DNA of 23,204 bases from Rhizosphaericola sp047606825 (GCA_047606825.1 JASGDY010000108.1:1-23204); one strand, 5' to 3'. Positions 8,824-16,727 are shown, numbered from the stretch's first letter. Numbers and translations are program-made. Notes: generated by a model from the sequence alone, not told the origin.

Positions 8824-10938
8824 TTAATAGAACGTCGAACGGAAATCCTTGACATCCGCGGCTTCGACCAAAGCACTAAACGCGCTCTGTCCGCCTTGTT
8901 GGAGCAGTTGCTGTTTCAACTGCTGGCTAATCTGTTCGGGAGTTCCGCCCATGCTGACGGCACTGACGCCTTTGCTGCTGACGGCAAATACGCCGGAGTT
9001 GCCAGTCAATGGTGCACTCACCTTGTTGAGCAAGTTTTTGTTGAAAGCTGCGCCGATGATTTTGGGTTCGTTGCCAAGTCCCTGGATAAACGGCGACCTA
9101 AAATAAACGCTGTCGGCATGTTGGATGGAGACACCTGCGGATTTCGCATAATCTTCGAGTGTGTTGCCTTTGAATTTGGTGTTGATGATGGTCAACGCCT
9201 TCTTTTCGTTGCGGACAACCGGTTCGATGTATTGGCGTACGGATGCTGCGTCAGGCAGCCCTGGTTTGTGTATGCCTGTGACGACTGCCACGATATATTG
9301 GTCGCCGACCTGTGTCGGAGCGGAAACCGAGCCGACCTTGTTGTCGTAAATCCATTTGACAAAAGTCCTGTTGGTTCCTAATTGCCCCACGTTGTAATCA
9401 TTTTCCATGATGGTGGGCAATGGCACGACGGTCAGTTTGGATTTGTTGGCATTGTCGTTGAACGATTTGTTGTCCGGGCTCATCGCTGCGAACTGCGTCG
9501 CCAGGTTACTGGCAGTATTGATCGTGGCAGGACTTGCTTCTACAGGCTTGCCGATATAGGCAATCTTGTAACCCATGTCGGAACCCTTGCGGGAAAGGAC
9601 TTCCACGTAATGGTATCCATAATCGGTCTTTATGGTTTTCTTTTCGCCAACGGCGCCCGTGAAGGCAAAGTCGTTGAACTCGGGAACCATCTGGCCGGAT
9701 GTGATGTTTTCCAGTTTGCCACCGTTGTCCTTGCTGCCCGGATCGTCGGAAAATGCTGCGCATATAGAGTCAAAAGCCGCACCTTTGTTAAGGTCGGCAA
9801 TCGCACTGTCCAACCTTTTCAATGCTGCGGAATCAGTCCTTACCGCGACCGCGCTTCCTGACTGTGGGTCTCTCTGCTGCGTTGCTACCAATATGTGGCG
9901 AACCGTAACGGTGTCGGCAATAGGTGCTGCCGCGATAAGTTTGGCCAATACATAGCTTTGTTGGTCAAAATAAGGTCCATAAACCGTACCGACAGGGTTG
10001 CGGATAATGGAATCCTTGAATGGATCTTGGATTTTTTTGCTGGCAAGATAGCCACCATAAGGTGCGTTGCCACCATTGGCAAGCATGAACGCTTTGACGT
10101 CTGTCGCTGCGGCCAATCCTTCTTTCAGGGCGTTGACCTCGTTTTTCACCGCGCTGGAGTCGGCGGCGGTAGGTGCAGCGTTGAATGCGACGTAGGAAAT
10201 ATTACGGGATTCGAGTTTTTGTTCAAATTGTTTTTTGTGCTTGTTGACATAGGCCATGATCTCGTCATCGGAAACCTTGAGCTGGTCGTCCGCGATGGAA
10301 CTGTAAGGTACTTGCACATAGTCCAGGCTCGCCATGGCACTCGCGTCGGCAGCTTCTTTTTCCGCCAGCCATTTAGGGATGTAGGTGGCACCGGCAACCA
10401 AAGCCTGGTATTTCTGTGCGATGGACTGGTCTATCATAGGAGTGATATACGCCTGTTCGAATTCCTGCACCTGCGCATTGCCAGATTGTTTCTTCATGCT
10501 GGTAAATTGCTGACGCGCTGCATTGGCGTTGTACTGACCCGTTTTGGGATCGGTAAATTGCTGCTTTAGGAATGCAGGCGGGTTGTCACCGAACAGCGCA
10601 TTTTCCAGTTCCTTTTCGGTAAAATCCAAGCCGAGCATTGCGGCTTGTTGCCTGAGCGTGGTCAACTGGACTTCATAGTTCCATACCTGACCGATCAACT
10701 GCTCGCGGGATGGTTGCTGACCTTGCTGTGTCTGCATCTTGGTTATCATGTCCAATTGTTTCTCAAAATCGGACTTTTCGATTTTCTGACCGTTAATTTT
10801 ACCTACAGTAGTGGTATTAGAGAAAAGATTGCCTCTACGGAAAGAGGAATCCATCAGAATAAATGCAATCAGCGAAAGTGCAATCAGGACAACAATAATC
10901 CAGGCACCTTTTTCCTGGATTTTTTGAATAATAGACAT
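8824..10938 (-). CDS. Membrane-anchored SurA/PpiD-like peptidyl-prolyl isomerase
   Basis: A periplasmic folding chaperone held in the inner membrane. The 704-residue protein has a short cytoplasmic start, one transmembrane helix at about 13-29 and a SurA_N-type chaperone region (about 40-230). A PpiC/parvulin domain at about 346-450 begins VRHILVA and ends YGYHYVEVL. A second, more divergent C-terminal part (about 450-700) may be a degenerate parvulin-like repeat. This N-anchor plus central parvulin layout is that of PpiD, which helps newly secreted proteins and outer-membrane proteins fold. The start at 10938 places the positively charged residues before the helix and lies about 30 bp after a good -7 element. 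It ends before a strong terminator, so it is probably monocistronic. Confidence 0.88.
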   Translation of the reverse strand: MSIIQKIQEKGAWIIVVLIALSLIAFILMDSSFRRGNLFSNTTTVGKINGQKIEKSDFEKQLDMITKMQTQQGQQPSREQLIGQVWNYEVQLTTLRQQAAMLGLDFTEKELENALFGDNPPAFLKQQFTDPKTGQYNANAARQQFTSMKKQSGNAQVQEFEQAYITPMIDQSIAQKYQALVAGATYIPKWLAEKEAADASAMASLDYVQVPYSSIADDQLKVSDDEIMAYVNKHKKQFEQKLESRNISYVAFNAAPTAADSSAVKNEVNALKEGLAAATDVKAFMLANGGNAPYGGYLASKKIQDPFKDSIIRNPVGTVYGPYFDQQSYVLAKLIAAAPIADTVTVRHILVATQQRDPQSGSAVAVRTDSAALKRLDSAIADLNKGAAFDSICAAFSDDPGSKDNGGKLENITSGQMVPEFNDFAFTGAVGEKKTIKTDYGYHYVEVLSRKGSDMGYKIAYIGKPVEASPATINTASNLATQFAAMSPDNKSFNDNANKSKLTVVPLPTIMENDYNVGQLGTNRTFVKWIYDNKVGSVSAPTQVGDQYIVAVVTGIHKPGLPDAASVRQYIEPVVRNEKKALTIINTKFKGNTLEDYAKSAGVSIQHADSVYFRSPFIQGLGNEPKIIGAAFNKNLLNKVSAPLTGNSGVFAVSSKGVSAVSMGGTPEQISQQLKQQLLQQGGQSAFSALVEAADVKDFRSTFY

Positions 10939-10968
10939 ATTGCGAACTACTTAATTTTATTAAGACGG

Positions 10969-10976
10969 CAAAAATA
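10969..10976 (-). promoter_or_regulatory. Promoter -7 element of the ppiD-like gene
   Basis: TATTTTTG on the minus strand is an exact match to the Bacteroidota -7 consensus TAnnTTTG. It would place transcription start near 10962, giving a short leader of about 24 nt before the ATG at 10938. No clear TTG -33 box is seen at 18 nt. Confidence 0.55.
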
Positions 10977-11146
10977 GTGGTTTCGCCTGTATTTTTGATT
11001 TTTTAATTGAGAATGGGAAAAGTGGTGGAGGGTGGTCAGTAGTTATGGGAATCAAATGCAAAAAATACCAAAACGGGAACAATGACAAACGTAACGCTAT
11101 ACGTAGCGTCGGATAAAAAACGCAACACATAAAACAAACACCTCCA

Positions 11147-11177
11147 TCGCTGGTCTCGGCTAGGGCAAGACCAGCGA
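11147..11177. repeat. Intergenic hairpin, REP-like palindrome
   Basis: Perfect 10-bp inverted arms TCGCTGGTCT and AGACCAGCGA surround an 11-nt loop (11157-11167). It lies between the BaxI_1-family gene and the ppiD-like gene, about 55 bp after the former ends. No T-run follows directly on either strand, so a repeated extragenic palindrome is more likely than a classical terminator. The rest of the 292-bp gap (10939-11230) has a small ACGCTA/TAGCGT hairpin at about 11092-11107 and no gene. Confidence 0.6.
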
Positions 11178-11230
11178 CAACGACGTTTAAATTTATCGCT
11201 GCGAGGAGTAAGTAACAGCCACAGTATCGG

Positions 11231-11995
11231 CTAATTTTTACTATTGGCGAGGCGCATGAACAGTTTCAACACCTCCACATACAGCCATACGATAGTCACG
11301 AGCAAACCAAAAGCACCGTACCATTCCATGAACTTGGGTGCGCCCATCGCCGCACCTTCTTCTATCTGTCCAAAATCGACGATCAGGTTCAGTGCCGCAA
11401 TGGCAATCACAAACAATGAAATCCCGATACCCAAAGGACTGCCGTCGTACATGAACGGCAGGTCGACGTGGAAAAGACGTAAAACGATATTGGCCAGGTA
11501 GAACAATGCAATGCCGCAGGTGGCAGAAATGATGACGGACTTGAACTTCTGCGTGGGTTTGATGACACGGAAAGTGTACAGCAAATACATGGCTATCCCC
11601 ACAGCAAATGTCACGCCGACCGCCATGAACACGACGTTGGGATATTTCTTTGCCAGCGCGGCATTGACTATAACGGAAAGCCCGCCCAGAAAAAATCCTT
11701 CCAATACGCTGTACAACGGCGCAAGGTATTTGGAGGACTGTGGACGGAAACTCATCACGAGTACACATACCAACCCGCCAATGGCACCTGTCCAAGTCAG
11801 GGCGGTCAGCGTGTCAAACTTTGCGGCATCGTACATCGTCCAACTATAGATGGCGCCTGCGATTGTCAGGAACAAAAGCAATAAAAATTTGGACATGGTA
11901 CCTTTTACGGACATGACGCTAGAATCGTCCTGCGCCAGCGATTTGGAAAAAATCTTTTCAGATAGTGTTGGGTTGCCTGAATTGAATAAAGCCAT
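11231..11995 (-). CDS. Bax inhibitor-1/YccA-like integral membrane protein
   Basis: A 254-residue polytopic membrane protein of the BaxI_1 (Bax inhibitor-1-like) family. About 30 soluble N-terminal residues precede six to seven hydrophobic helices, with segments such as KFLLLLFLTIAGAIYS, AIGGLVCVLVMSF, FFLGGLSVIVNAAL, VGIAMYLLY, LFVIAIAALNLIVDF and GLLVTIVWLYVEVL. The acidic DFGQIEEGAAMGAPKFMEWY loop before the last helix is typical of these proteins. Bacterial members are inner-membrane proteins linked to proteostasis or ion leak, and their precise role is unclear. The start at 11995 is the first ATG after the AT-rich leader. The gene stands alone between the deacetylase and ppiD-like genes, each separated by hairpin-containing gaps. 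Confidence 0.85.
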   Translation of the reverse strand: MALFNSGNPTLSEKIFSKSLAQDDSSVMSVKGTMSKFLLLLFLTIAGAIYSWTMYDAAKFDTLTALTWTGAIGGLVCVLVMSFRPQSSKYLAPLYSVLEGFFLGGLSVIVNAALAKKYPNVVFMAVGVTFAVGIAMYLLYTFRVIKPTQKFKSVIISATCGIALFYLANIVLRLFHVDLPFMYDGSPLGIGISLFVIAIAALNLIVDFGQIEEGAAMGAPKFMEWYGAFGLLVTIVWLYVEVLKLFMRLANSKN

Positions 11996-12041
11996 TTGAT
12001 ATATGATTTTTGAATTAAGATTTGGGATAAAAACTTTTTTG

Positions 12042-12049
12042 CGAAGATA
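12042..12049 (-). promoter_or_regulatory. Possible -7 element of the BaxI_1-family gene
   Basis: TATCTTCG on the minus strand is one base off TAnnTTTG and lies 46 bp before the ATG at 11995, a plausible promoter distance. No TTG box is evident upstream. Confidence 0.35.
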
Positions 12050-12115
12050 AAGTTAGGAAGAATCTCGTGAAGTTATTCTTAAAGTTGAGCACACTGCTAT
12101 TCTCGCTTATTGTAT

Positions 12116-12153
12116 GGCGGATAGGGACGCACGATTGAGCATCCCTACCCGCC
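12116..12153. repeat. Intergenic hairpin after the deacetylase gene
   Basis: GGCGG pairs with CCGCC (outer) and TAGGGA with TCCCTA (inner), with single mismatches at 12121/12148 and 12128/12141, then a GC/GC pair and an 8-nt loop. It starts 9 bp beyond the deacetylase stop and has no T-run. It could stabilise or end that transcript, or be a palindromic repeat of the TAGGGACGC...GCGTCCCTA type scattered in many genomes. Confidence 0.55.
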
Positions 12154-12162
12154 AACAAAAAA

Positions 12163-13059
12163 TTACCGACGCAATTTTTCCACTGTTTCAAACACGTATT
12201 CCGGGTGTTCCTGCTTGACGATGTTGATCATGGTCACGAGCGAATCTTTGTAACTAGGTAGGTGGAACATACGGTCGTGCGCCAATAGGACGATGCATTT
12301 TTTGCGATAGGTTTCGTTTTTTTCCAAAGTATTGATGAGCTGCCGAGCCATCAATCCGGCACTCTGTACCGGAACGGAACCGGCACCGTGCGGATTGCGT
12401 TTGAAATGCCATTCCACGTCCCAGCCGATGACGCGCCCGCCGATGGAGTCCATGATATGCATGACGGGGCGCACGAGCTTGGTGCCTCTCATCCTGCCGC
12501 TGTCCAATACCCAGGCATTGTTGCCGGGGAAACGGAATATATGTTCTGGTATATGTAACGTAGAGTCCGCGCGCATGAAATCGTTGTAGGCATCCGCCGG
12601 ATGATGGTAAAATGCCAGATAACGGTCGTTGAAGGCATGCGTATAGCTATGGTTGGCCAACCAGAAACTGGGCGCGCCGCTCCTGATTTGGTCCACATAA
12701 GAACGCATCAACGGCGAAAACGTTGCGTGTAGGCCGACCATGAAGAAGCTCGCTTTTGTTCCGGTTTCTTTGATGGACTGTATCACGTTGTCGGTGCCCG
12801 GCTGCGGGCCGTCGTCAAATGTCAGGAACACATATTTTTTTGCCGAATCCAACGGAATCGAGTCGTCCTCAGCCTGGATGTGGCTCTCCTCCTTTTTGCT
12901 GGAATCGTAATGCGTAGTGTCGTGCTGCGGTACGGCCACACTGCTAGTGTCTATCTTGTGCTGAGGCGTATTGTCGTTGGTGCAGGAGACGGCCCATACC
13001 AGGCATAGGCAAGCAAAACAACGGATACCTGTTTTGCTTAAAAAGGCTTTATTTATCAT
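12163..13059 (-). CDS. Polysaccharide deacetylase (NodB homology) lipoprotein
   Basis: A predicted carbohydrate esterase family 4-type N- or O-deacetylase of 298 residues. The N-terminus is a lipoprotein signal ending WAVSC (lipid-attached C26), followed by a low-complexity, Ser/Thr/Asp/His-rich linker to about residue 72. The NodB domain has all core motifs: TFDDGP (80-85, with D82 and D83), the metal histidines in HSYTH (H137, H141), RFPG (176-179), WDVEW (213-217) and LLAHD (258-262, H261). It is therefore probably active and exposed on the cell envelope. The substrate (peptidoglycan or another N-acetylated glycan) cannot be told. It lies 141 bp after rnc on the same strand, so it may have its own promoter. 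Confidence 0.88.
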   Translation of the reverse strand: MINKAFLSKTGIRCFACLCLVWAVSCTNDNTPQHKIDTSSVAVPQHDTTHYDSSKKEESHIQAEDDSIPLDSAKKYVFLTFDDGPQPGTDNVIQSIKETGTKASFFMVGLHATFSPLMRSYVDQIRSGAPSFWLANHSYTHAFNDRYLAFYHHPADAYNDFMRADSTLHIPEHIFRFPGNNAWVLDSGRMRGTKLVRPVMHIMDSIGGRVIGWDVEWHFKRNPHGAGSVPVQSAGLMARQLINTLEKNETYRKKCIVLLAHDRMFHLPSYKDSLVTMINIVKQEHPEYVFETVEKLRR

Positions 13060-13200
13060 GGGTATATATTGAAAAGTAAAAATAAAAAAAGATGCAATAT
13101 GCTTTGGTTAACGTTTATTGTCAAGTGAAGTGTAAAATGGCGTTTTGTATTGCTGTGGCTTCATTCGATATAGAATGAGCATTTTTGATTTTGCCTTAGA

Positions 13201-13944
13201 TTAAATCTGTAATTTTTCGATGGCGTTTTGGGCGGCGGTCTCGCTGGCCTCCTTTTTGGAAAAGCCAAGACCCGTACTGACCGTTTCGTCGTCCACTATG
13301 ACCGCCACCTTGAATTGCCTCCGACCACCGTGGTATTGCTGGTCCAGTACATCAAAGCGTAGTGTCCTGTTGTTTTTGGATGCCCAGCCTATCAGCCTGT
13401 TCTTTTGGTTGTAGCCGGCTGATTCCAGTTCGTCCACGAAGATATGGGGTTTGATGACACGTTGCAGTACCCATCGTTGTGTTTTTGCATATCCTTTGTC
13501 GAGGTAGATGGCGCCAACGATGGCCTCGAAGGTATTTCCGAAAATCTGGCTGTTGCGGAGTGCATGGTCGTATCTGTTGTATTGGGTTATTTTGTTCAGT
13601 CCCATCCTGACGGCAATATCGTTGAGTTGTTGGCGGTTGACCATCTTGCTGCGCATCTCGGTGAGGAAACCCTCGCTTCTGAACGGGTAATGTTTAAAAA
13701 GATAGTCCGCGACAATGCCGCCCAGGATGGCATCGCCGAGGTATTCGAGCCTTTCGTTGTTGTCGACCAGATCTTCCTTGACGGATCGGTGGACAAGCGC
13801 ACGCCGATATATTGCCCTATTGCCGGGTTTTATCCCGAGGATATTGGCAATTGCCCGGTCGGATACAGACCGGTTAAGGATACGAAGCCAGATATGCTTT
13901 AGGAGATGCAATATGTGTCTATTGAATGAAATAAAGAAGCCCAT
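13201..13944 (-). CDS. rnc: Ribonuclease III
   Basis: Double-strand-specific endoribonuclease that processes rRNA precursors and structured mRNAs. The 247-residue protein has the signature NERLEYLGDA (63-72), giving E64, E67 and D71 in the positions of E. coli E38, E41 and D45. FGNTFEAIVGAIYLD (135-149) holds E140, equivalent to E117. A double-stranded RNA-binding domain follows (about 175-245, ending KKEASETAAQNAIEKL). At the position of catalytic D114 there is N137, see findings. An N-terminal extension of about 25 residues precedes the usual start. It lies 43 bp after fabF, the common acpP-fabF-rnc arrangement in Bacteroidota, and is probably cotranscribed. Confidence 0.94.
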   Translation of the reverse strand: MGFFISFNRHILHLLKHIWLRILNRSVSDRAIANILGIKPGNRAIYRRALVHRSVKEDLVDNNERLEYLGDAILGGIVADYLFKHYPFRSEGFLTEMRSKMVNRQQLNDIAVRMGLNKITQYNRYDHALRNSQIFGNTFEAIVGAIYLDKGYAKTQRWVLQRVIKPHIFVDELESAGYNQKNRLIGWASKNNRTLRFDVLDQQYHGGRRQFKVAVIVDDETVSTGLGFSKKEASETAAQNAIEKLQI

Positions 13945-13987
13945 TAATGGCGGCGCATTAATGGACTTTCAGCATTGTTATTGCAAG

Positions 13988-15244
13988 TTAAGATGCGACA
14001 TACTTCTTGACGATGACGGCGGCATTGTGCCCACCGAACCCAAAGGTATTGCTCAAGGCGGCGTTCACCGTTCTTTTCTGCGCTTTGTTGAAGGTGAAGT
14101 TCAACTTGGGATCCAACGTATCGTCATCGGTGAAATGGTTGATGGTCGGAGGCACGATATCGTTGATGACAGCCAATATACAGGCGATGGCCTCCACAAC
14201 GCCCGCAGCACCGATGCAATGTCCGGTCATGGACTTGGTCGAGCTGATGTTGAGGTTGTAGGCATGCTCTCCAAATACTTTCTGTATCGCCTTGACCTCT
14301 CCCCCGTCTCCCAACGGCGTGGAGGTTCCGTGTGTATTGATATAGTCGATATCGGTCGGCTGCATTCCGGCATCCCTGAGTGCCGCTTTCATCACGTTCT
14401 GCGCACCCAGTCCTTCGGGATGTGGTGCCGTGATGTGGTAGGCGTCCGCAGATGCGCCACCGCCGGCGATTTCGCAATATATCTTGGCGCCGCGGGCCAG
14501 CGCATGTTCCAACTCTTCCAGTACGATTATAGCAGCCGCCTCGCCCATGACGAAACCGTCTCGGTCTTTGTCGTAAGGCCTGGAAGCTGTTTTGGGGTCA
14601 TCGTTGCGCTCGCTCATGGCGTGCATCGACGTAAAACCGCCAATAGCTGCCTCCGTGATGACCGCTTCGCTACCTCCGGTAAGGATAACGTCGGCCTTGC
14701 CTAGCCTCAATTGGTCAAAGGCATCGGCGATAGCGTGCGTGCTACTTGCACAGGCACTTACGGTCGAGTAGTTGGGGCCTCTCAGTCCATGACGCATGGA
14801 GATGAGACCGGGAGCCATGTCCAGTATCATCTTGGGAATGAAGAACGGGCTGAAACGTGGCGTACCGTCACCTCTGGCAAAATCGATGATTTCCTGTTGC
14901 AAGGTCGGCAGACCGCCGATACCGCTACCCAGGATAACACCTGCTCTGTCAGGGTCTATATTGTCCAGGCTCAGCCCAGCATCCTTGACCGCCTGGTCGC
15001 TGGCTGCCAGCGCCAGTTGAGCAAAACGATCCATTTTACGTGCTTCCTTCCGATCGAGGAAATCAGTAGGGTTAAAGTCTTTTACTTCGCAAGCAAAACG
15101 AGTCTTGAATTTAGTGGCATCGAACAGGGTGATAAAATCCGCTCCCGAAACGCCATTGACCAATCCATTCCAATATGCCTCAATATTGTTCCCGATAGGT
15201 GTGAGGGCTCCCATCCCCGTTACGACTACTCTTTTAAGCTGCAT
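13988..15244 (-). CDS. fabF: 3-oxoacyl-[acyl-carrier-protein] synthase II
   Basis: Condensing enzyme of fatty acid elongation. It joins malonyl-ACP to acyl-ACP in the cytoplasm. The 418-residue protein, counted from MQLKRVVVTGMG, has the Cys-His-His triad: C165 in SACASSTH, H305 in NTHGTSTP and H342 in SMTGHCIGAAG, close to E. coli C163, H303 and H340. The open frame extends 14 codons upstream, but homologues start at the residue before KRVVVTG, so the ATG at 15244 is chosen. It follows acpP by 96 bp and precedes rnc by 43 bp. That acpP-fabF gap contains a 16-bp palindrome and a longer hairpin. Confidence 0.96.
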   Translation of the reverse strand: MQLKRVVVTGMGALTPIGNNIEAYWNGLVNGVSGADFITLFDATKFKTRFACEVKDFNPTDFLDRKEARKMDRFAQLALAASDQAVKDAGLSLDNIDPDRAGVILGSGIGGLPTLQQEIIDFARGDGTPRFSPFFIPKMILDMAPGLISMRHGLRGPNYSTVSACASSTHAIADAFDQLRLGKADVILTGGSEAVITEAAIGGFTSMHAMSERNDDPKTASRPYDKDRDGFVMGEAAAIIVLEELEHALARGAKIYCEIAGGGASADAYHITAPHPEGLGAQNVMKAALRDAGMQPTDIDYINTHGTSTPLGDGGEVKAIQKVFGEHAYNLNISSTKSMTGHCIGAAGVVEAIACILAVINDIVPPTINHFTDDDTLDPKLNFTFNKAQKRTVNAALSNTFGFGGHNAAVIVKKYVAS

Positions 15245-15321
15245 ATACAATTTGACAAGTTCTAAGTAAGATAAATCCGTCCGCAAGGCTAAATCTCTCT
15301 AACCAGCAGACGGATATATTG

Positions 15322-15337
15322 TTTTCGAATTCGAAAA
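15322..15337. repeat. Perfect 16-bp palindrome between acpP and fabF
   Basis: TTTTCGAATTCGAAAA is fully self-complementary and sits 3 bp after the acpP stop. A second inverted pair, ATCCGTC (15275-15281) with GACGGAT (15309-15315), follows within the same 96-bp gap. On the minus strand the first could fold into a small hairpin preceded by a T-run. It may be a partial terminator that lowers fabF relative to acpP, or an mRNA-end stabiliser. Confidence 0.45.
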
Positions 15338-15340
15338 AAA

Positions 15341-15577
15341 CTATTTGGCGTGTTCTTCCAAATAGGAAATCGCCTGACCTACAGTGGTGATGGTCTCAGC
15401 CTGTTCATCGGGGATAGAGATGTTAAATTCTTTTTCGAATTCCATGATCAATTCAACAGTATCCAATGAATCTGCTCCCAAATCATTTGTAAAAGAAGCC
15501 TCGTTGGTGACTTCGGATTCTTCCACACCTAATTTGTCAACGATAATTTTTTTCACTTTAGCTGCGATGTCTGACAT
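15341..15577 (-). CDS. acpP: Acyl carrier protein
   Basis: A 78-residue acidic carrier that shuttles acyl chains during fatty acid synthesis. The phosphopantetheine attachment site is S37 in GADSLDTVELIMEFEKEF, matching the conserved DSL motif, and the length is exactly that of the family. The start at 15577 lies 25 bp after a canonical Bacteroidota promoter. It heads the acpP-fabF-rnc group. The promoter region is shared, back to back, with the GNAT gene on the other strand. Confidence 0.97.
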   Translation of the reverse strand: MSDIAAKVKKIIVDKLGVEESEVTNEASFTNDLGADSLDTVELIMEFEKEFNISIPDEQAETITTVGQAISYLEEHAK

Positions 15578-15601
15578 TGTAAATAAGTTTAGTTACAGCC
15601 G

Positions 15602-15630
15602 CAAAAATAGAATTTTTAGACAATTCACAA
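15602..15630 (-). promoter_or_regulatory. acpP promoter (-33 TTG, -7 TATTTTTG)
   Basis: On the minus strand a TTG (15628-15630) is followed after 18 nt by TATTTTTG (15602-15609), an exact TAnnTTTG match. Transcription would start near 15595, about 18 nt before the acpP ATG. Confidence 0.7.
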
Positions 15631-15713
15631 GCAACTTCTTGTTTTTTATTGCTCATTTATGCAGCAGTAGCTGTATTTTGGTCGGAAAAATCATTTTTAG
15701 TTTAAAAAAACAA

Positions 15714-15718
15714 AGGAG
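15714..15718 (+). promoter_or_regulatory. Shine-Dalgarno site of the GNAT gene
   Basis: AGGAG lies 6 nt before the ATG at 15725. Most genes in this window lack such a site, so this one helps fix the start. Confidence 0.6.
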
Positions 15719-15724
15719 AAAACC

Positions 15725-16159
15725 ATGCAGGAATGTCGCATCGTCGCATATCAGTCACCCGAATACGAACAGCAGGTGCAGCTGCGCTATGACGTTTTGC
15801 GGGCACCGCTAGGACTGCGTTTCACGCCAGAATATCTTCAAAAAGATGAAAAAGACGTATTGTTTGGTTGCTTTTTGGACGGAGAGTTGATCGGTTGCTG
15901 TCAGCTAACGGTCATGGGCGAGGGTGTCTACCAACTCCGGCAGATGGCAGTGGCGCCCGACATGCAGGGACGGAATGTCGGAACGGAGCTGGTTGCTTTT
16001 TTAGAAAACTATGTAACAAAAATAACCGGGAAAAAAATCGTACTGCATGCCCGCCAAGTGGCACTCGGCTTCTACAAAAAGTTAGGCTACCGCATGGTCG
16101 GCGAGGAGTTTGAGGAAGTCGGCATTCCGCATTACGCGATGGAAAAAACGTTGTTGTGA
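15725..16159 (+). CDS. GNAT family N-acetyltransferase
   Basis: A 144-residue single-domain acetyltransferase. The acetyl-CoA loop is QGRNVG (81-86) in MAVAPDMQGRNVGTELV, preceded by the beta-bulge LRQMAV. The C-terminal part HARQVALGFYKKLGYRMVGE (about 107-126) is the usual GNAT beta5 to alpha4 end, and the closing EEVGIPHYAMEK resembles ElaA/YjcF-type members. The substrate is unknown. It is transcribed away from acpP with an SD site in a 147-bp divergent gap, and faces the YcxB-like gene. It appears monocistronic. Confidence 0.88.
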   Translation: MQECRIVAYQSPEYEQQVQLRYDVLRAPLGLRFTPEYLQKDEKDVLFGCFLDGELIGCCQLTVMGEGVYQLRQMAVAPDMQGRNVGTELVAFLENYVTKITGKKIVLHARQVALGFYKKLGYRMVGEEFEEVGIPHYAMEKTLL

Positions 16160-16177
16160 TATAGCCGGAAAAGCTTA

Positions 16178-16200
16178 AAGCCGGTTGCCTGGCTTATTTT
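16178..16200 (+). terminator. Weak intrinsic terminator after the GNAT gene
   Basis: AAGCCGG pairs with CTGGCTT including one G-U pair around a TTGC loop (16178-16195), then ATTTT. It sits about 20 bp after the GNAT stop, between two converging genes. The stem is short, so efficiency is uncertain. Confidence 0.4.
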
Positions 16201-16230
16201 CAAGTCTTCAAATTTCCCTCAACCCTCCTA

Positions 16231-16710
16231 TTATTTCCCCGTCTTTATGTTTTCCCGCAGCAGGGTTCTGATCTCGGCAAGCTGCTCTGCGGAAAGGTTG
16301 TCTTTGGGAACCAAGAAAAAGGAGCGCGTGTTGAAATACAGGTGTATGAACCCCGGACTTTCGAAATAGCTGCTGAACTGCTGCCAGTCCCAGAACACTT
16401 GCCCACGTTCATTGGAAAGCTCGACACCGGACGGTACGACACGCATGGCAAAACGATCCTTGAACGTGTCTGACTTGCGGTAGATGTACCAAGGCAGCAG
16501 AAACCAGAACACAATCAACAGTACGACCCATATAAACGAGCTCAATATGAACGGTTGCGGCTGTATCTTCTTGAGGTAAAACAATACGGCCGAAACGATG
16601 GCAAACAAATTGATGACCAGTATCAACACCTTGATTTCAGGACGTGTGATGAAATGGTAACGGAGGCCTTGGATGGCTTTGTTTTTTTGGTATGAAAAAC
16701 TGAACTGCAT
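16231..16710 (-). CDS. YcxB-like membrane protein
   Basis: A 159-residue protein of the YcxB type. A soluble beta-rich N-terminus (MQFSFSYQKNKAIQGLRYHF) is followed by two close transmembrane helices (about 30-48, VLILVINLFAIVSAVLFYL, and about 57-76, FILSSFIWVVLLIVFWFLL). A C-terminal cytoplasmic beta domain (about 90-159) contains VPSGVELSNERGQVFWDW and FFLVPKDNLS. The role of the family is unknown. The frame opens 16 codons earlier at 16758, but an exact -7 element at 16728-16735 lies inside that extension and homologues begin near MQF, so 16710 is preferred. It converges with the GNAT gene. Confidence 0.75.
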   Translation of the reverse strand: MQFSFSYQKNKAIQGLRYHFITRPEIKVLILVINLFAIVSAVLFYLKKIQPQPFILSSFIWVVLLIVFWFLLPWYIYRKSDTFKDRFAMRVVPSGVELSNERGQVFWDWQQFSSYFESPGFIHLYFNTRSFFLVPKDNLSAEQLAEIRTLLRENIKTGK

Positions 16711-16727
16711 AACAGGTATTATGGGTA

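Noticed and set aside
8649..8876. Minus-strand frame of 75 codons between mod and the ppiD-like gene
   Set aside because: It overlaps the ppiD-like 3' end in another frame and runs through the intrinsic terminator. No sign of a conserved protein.
9895..10569. Plus-strand frame of 224 codons opposite the ppiD-like gene
   Set aside because: Antisense shadow of a conserved gene with parvulin motifs, with no promoter, ribosome site or recognisable domain.
11086..11093. Second exact -7-like sequence (TACGTTTG, minus strand) upstream of the ppiD-like gene
   Set aside because: It lies about 150 bp from the start codon, overlaps a small hairpin and has no -33 box. The element at 10969-10976 is better placed.
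13715..14704. Plus-strand frame of 329 codons opposite rnc and fabF
   Set aside because: It lies fully antisense to two well-identified genes. Its composition (runs of Arg, Cys, Val, His) is that of a complementary-frame shadow.
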